Notes under the pieces: model-generated | Told to the model about the DNA's origin: nothing | The model's database searches: none | Seen by the model: only the letters and a program-made list of their open reading frames with translations | NCBI GenBank assembly: GCA_027346205.1 | Contig: DAIESR010000548.1 | Coordinates: 1 to 6,746, forward strand | Length of the DNA stretch: 6,746 bases | Source: Beijerinckiaceae bacterium | Lineage (GTDB): Bacteria > Pseudomonadota > Alphaproteobacteria > Rhizobiales > Beijerinckiaceae | Reading direction: 5' to 3' | In this document: positions 5,596 through 6,746 of the stretch, piece by piece | Layout: every line of letters begins with the position of its first letter | Numbering within the stretch: the first letter of the stretch is position 1 | Position numbers and translations under genes: made by a program

Positions 5596-6590
5596 CATCG
5601 CAAGCCGCGCCGAAACCGGCGCCGGAGCTTTCTGTCGTGATCCCCGCTTTCAACGAGGCGCGATCCCTCGATCTTTTGCTCCACCGGTTGAAGCCGGCGC
5701 TGGAGCGCTGTGTCGCTTCTTTCGAGATCCTTTTCGTCGATGACGGCTCGACCGACGAATCATTTGCAATGATGCGCGTGGCCCATGCGGCGGACGAAAG
5801 AGTTTGCGCGATCGCGCTCAGCCGCAATTTCGGCAAGGAGGTGGCGATCGCGGCCGGGCTCGATTTTGCTTCCGGGGCCGCGGTCGTCATCATGGATGCC
5901 GATCTTCAGCATCCGCCCGAAACGATCGAGACATTCGTCGCCCGCTGGCGCGAGGGTTATAAGAATGTCTATGGTCAGCGTTGCGACCGCGCTGCCGACG
6001 GGCCGGTCCGGCGTCTCCTGACAGAACAATTCTATCGGCTCTTCCGCGCCTTTGGCGAGATGAGCCTGCCGGAAGGCGCAGGCGATTTCCGCCTTTTCGA
6101 TCGGCAGGCGGTGACAGCGCTTCGGAGCATGCGCGAGAAGGCACGCTTTTCCAAGGGCCTCTATGCGTGGATCGGGTTCAAATCCATCGGCGTGCCTTTC
6201 GATATCGCTTCCCGCGCGCATGGCAGTTCGAAATTCAGCTATCGCAAGCTGACCCGTTTCGCGCTCGACGGGCTGATGTCCTTCTCGACTTTGCCGCTCA
6301 TGGTGTGGACCTATGTCGGCACGTCGATTTCTGTACTCTCGCTGGCGACGGCGATCTATTTTGCGATCAGGACGCTGGCTTTCGGCGACGATGTGCCGGG
6401 CTTTGCGTCGCTGATCGTCGCGATTACCTTTCTCGCCGGCATTCAGCTCCTGTCGCTCGGCATTCTCGGCGAATATATCGGCCGCATTTTTGCCGAAGTG
6501 AAAGGACGCCCGCTTTATCTCATCGAAGAAATTCTCGGCATGGACGAAGAGCGCGCGCGTGAGGGCCGGCGGAGTCTTGGTGCCGAATGA
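5580..6590 (+). CDS. Polyprenyl-phosphate glycosyltransferase (GtrB/ArnC/DPM1-like, GT2)
   Basis: 336 residues from ATG 5580, the usual length for GtrB/ArnC-type enzymes, which move a sugar from a nucleotide donor to undecaprenyl phosphate at the cytoplasmic face of the inner membrane. Visible features: ELSVVIPAFNE at 16-26 (donor-binding strand), FVDDGSTD at 52-59, SRNFGKE at 81-87, DADLQHPPE at 106-114 (metal-binding Asp motif), GAGDFRLFDR at 166-175, and HGSSKFSYRKL at 214-224. Two C-terminal membrane helices follow (about 239-263 and 277-299), with the conserved LGEYIGRIFAEVKGRPLYLI between the second helix and the tail. The frame stays open upstream to GTG 5445, but family length and a candidate promoter at 5443-5471 favour 5580, despite a weak ribosome site of its own. 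The divergent deacetylase suggests an N-acetylated sugar as cargo. The exact sugar cannot be read from sequence. Confidence 0.9.
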   Translation: MSSLVTSQAAPKPAPELSVVIPAFNEARSLDLLLHRLKPALERCVASFEILFVDDGSTDESFAMMRVAHAADERVCAIALSRNFGKEVAIAAGLDFASGAAVVIMDADLQHPPETIETFVARWREGYKNVYGQRCDRAADGPVRRLLTEQFYRLFRAFGEMSLPEGAGDFRLFDRQAVTALRSMREKARFSKGLYAWIGFKSIGVPFDIASRAHGSSKFSYRKLTRFALDGLMSFSTLPLMVWTYVGTSISVLSLATAIYFAIRTLAFGDDVPGFASLIVAITFLAGIQLLSLGILGEYIGRIFAEVKGRPLYLIEEILGMDEERAREGRRSLGAE

Positions 6591-6595
6591 TGATT

Positions 6596-6631
6596 TGGCA
6601 TGGTGCGGCAACGGCCCGAGAGCACATGCCA
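6596..6631 (+). terminator. Likely terminator after the glycosyltransferase
   Basis: TGGCATG-G-TGC (6596-6606) pairs with GCA-CATGCCA (6622-6631), a 10-bp stem with one bulged G and a 15-base loop, followed by GTCTTTCATC. It begins 5 bases after the TGA (6588-6590). The T-run is short, so termination may be partial. A second, weaker GC-rich fold lies at about 6665-6680. Confidence 0.45.
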
Positions 6632-6746
6632 GTCTTTCATCATGTTGTCGCTGCGCGGGGGCGCACGCGGCCGTTTTGCGGCAGCTTTGACTTGTCGGCC
6701 GATTCACAACATCGTGGCTGAAGGATCGGGCCGGACCACTTCATGT

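Noticed and set aside
5760..6707. 315-residue open frame on the - strand
   Set aside because: It lies opposite the glycosyltransferase, whose GT2 motifs and membrane helices are unmistakable. The antisense product is low-complexity and Arg/His-rich, typical of a shadow frame in GC-rich DNA.
6632..6746. A gene beginning near the right edge (ATG 6743-6745)
   Set aside because: Only one codon lies in the window and the upstream AAGGAT is too far from it for a good ribosome site, so nothing can be said.

Overview
The window looks like a chromosomal segment of an alphaproteobacterium, most likely Hyphomicrobiales (a Beijerinckiaceae- or Bradyrhizobium-like lineage). This is inferred from the GC-rich codon third positions, the style of the chemoreceptor and of the small secreted protein, and an intergenic palindromic element resembling repeats common in that order. 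The assignment rests on recall, not on a search.

Layout, left to right: (1) the 3' end of a protease II / oligopeptidase B gene on the + strand (1-443). (2) Convergent to it, a small secreted His/Pro/Tyr-rich protein on the - strand (492-824). (3) A 379-residue membrane-anchored protein on the - strand (931-2070), with two N-terminal membrane helices, a long acidic Pro/Ala-rich linker that includes four tandem hexapeptides, and a compact C-terminal domain. A 15-bp tandem duplication spans its stop codon. (4) About 600 bp (2071-2676) without a secure gene. It holds one doubtful small ORF (2067-2276) and a cluster of hairpins, including a perfect 24-bp palindrome inside a REP-like element. (5) A methyl-accepting chemotaxis protein on the - strand (2677-4335), interrupted by one in-frame TAA at 3706-3708 in its HAMP domain; both sides stay in the same frame and are otherwise intact. 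(6) A YdjC/ChbG/HpnK-family deacetylase on the - strand (4468-5385). (7) Divergent from it, a GtrB/ArnC/DPM1-type polyprenyl-phosphate glycosyltransferase on the + strand (5580-6590), followed by a likely terminator. The last ~115 bp hold no gene I can support; an ATG at 6743-6745 could open a further + strand gene.

Two points deserve most attention. The first is the chemoreceptor split by a single nonsense codon exactly between its membrane/sensor half and its signalling half. The second is the divergent glycosyltransferase/deacetylase pair. By analogy with ArnC/ArnD and Francisella FlmF/NaxD, this pair suggests synthesis of a lipid-linked amino sugar whose N-acyl group is removed before transfer to an envelope glycolipid. 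Their shared 194-bp intergenic region carries an 8-bp inverted repeat abutting a candidate promoter, and a short leader ORF that overlaps the glycosyltransferase start. I found no RNA gene, CRISPR array, insertion sequence or clearly new multi-gene system.
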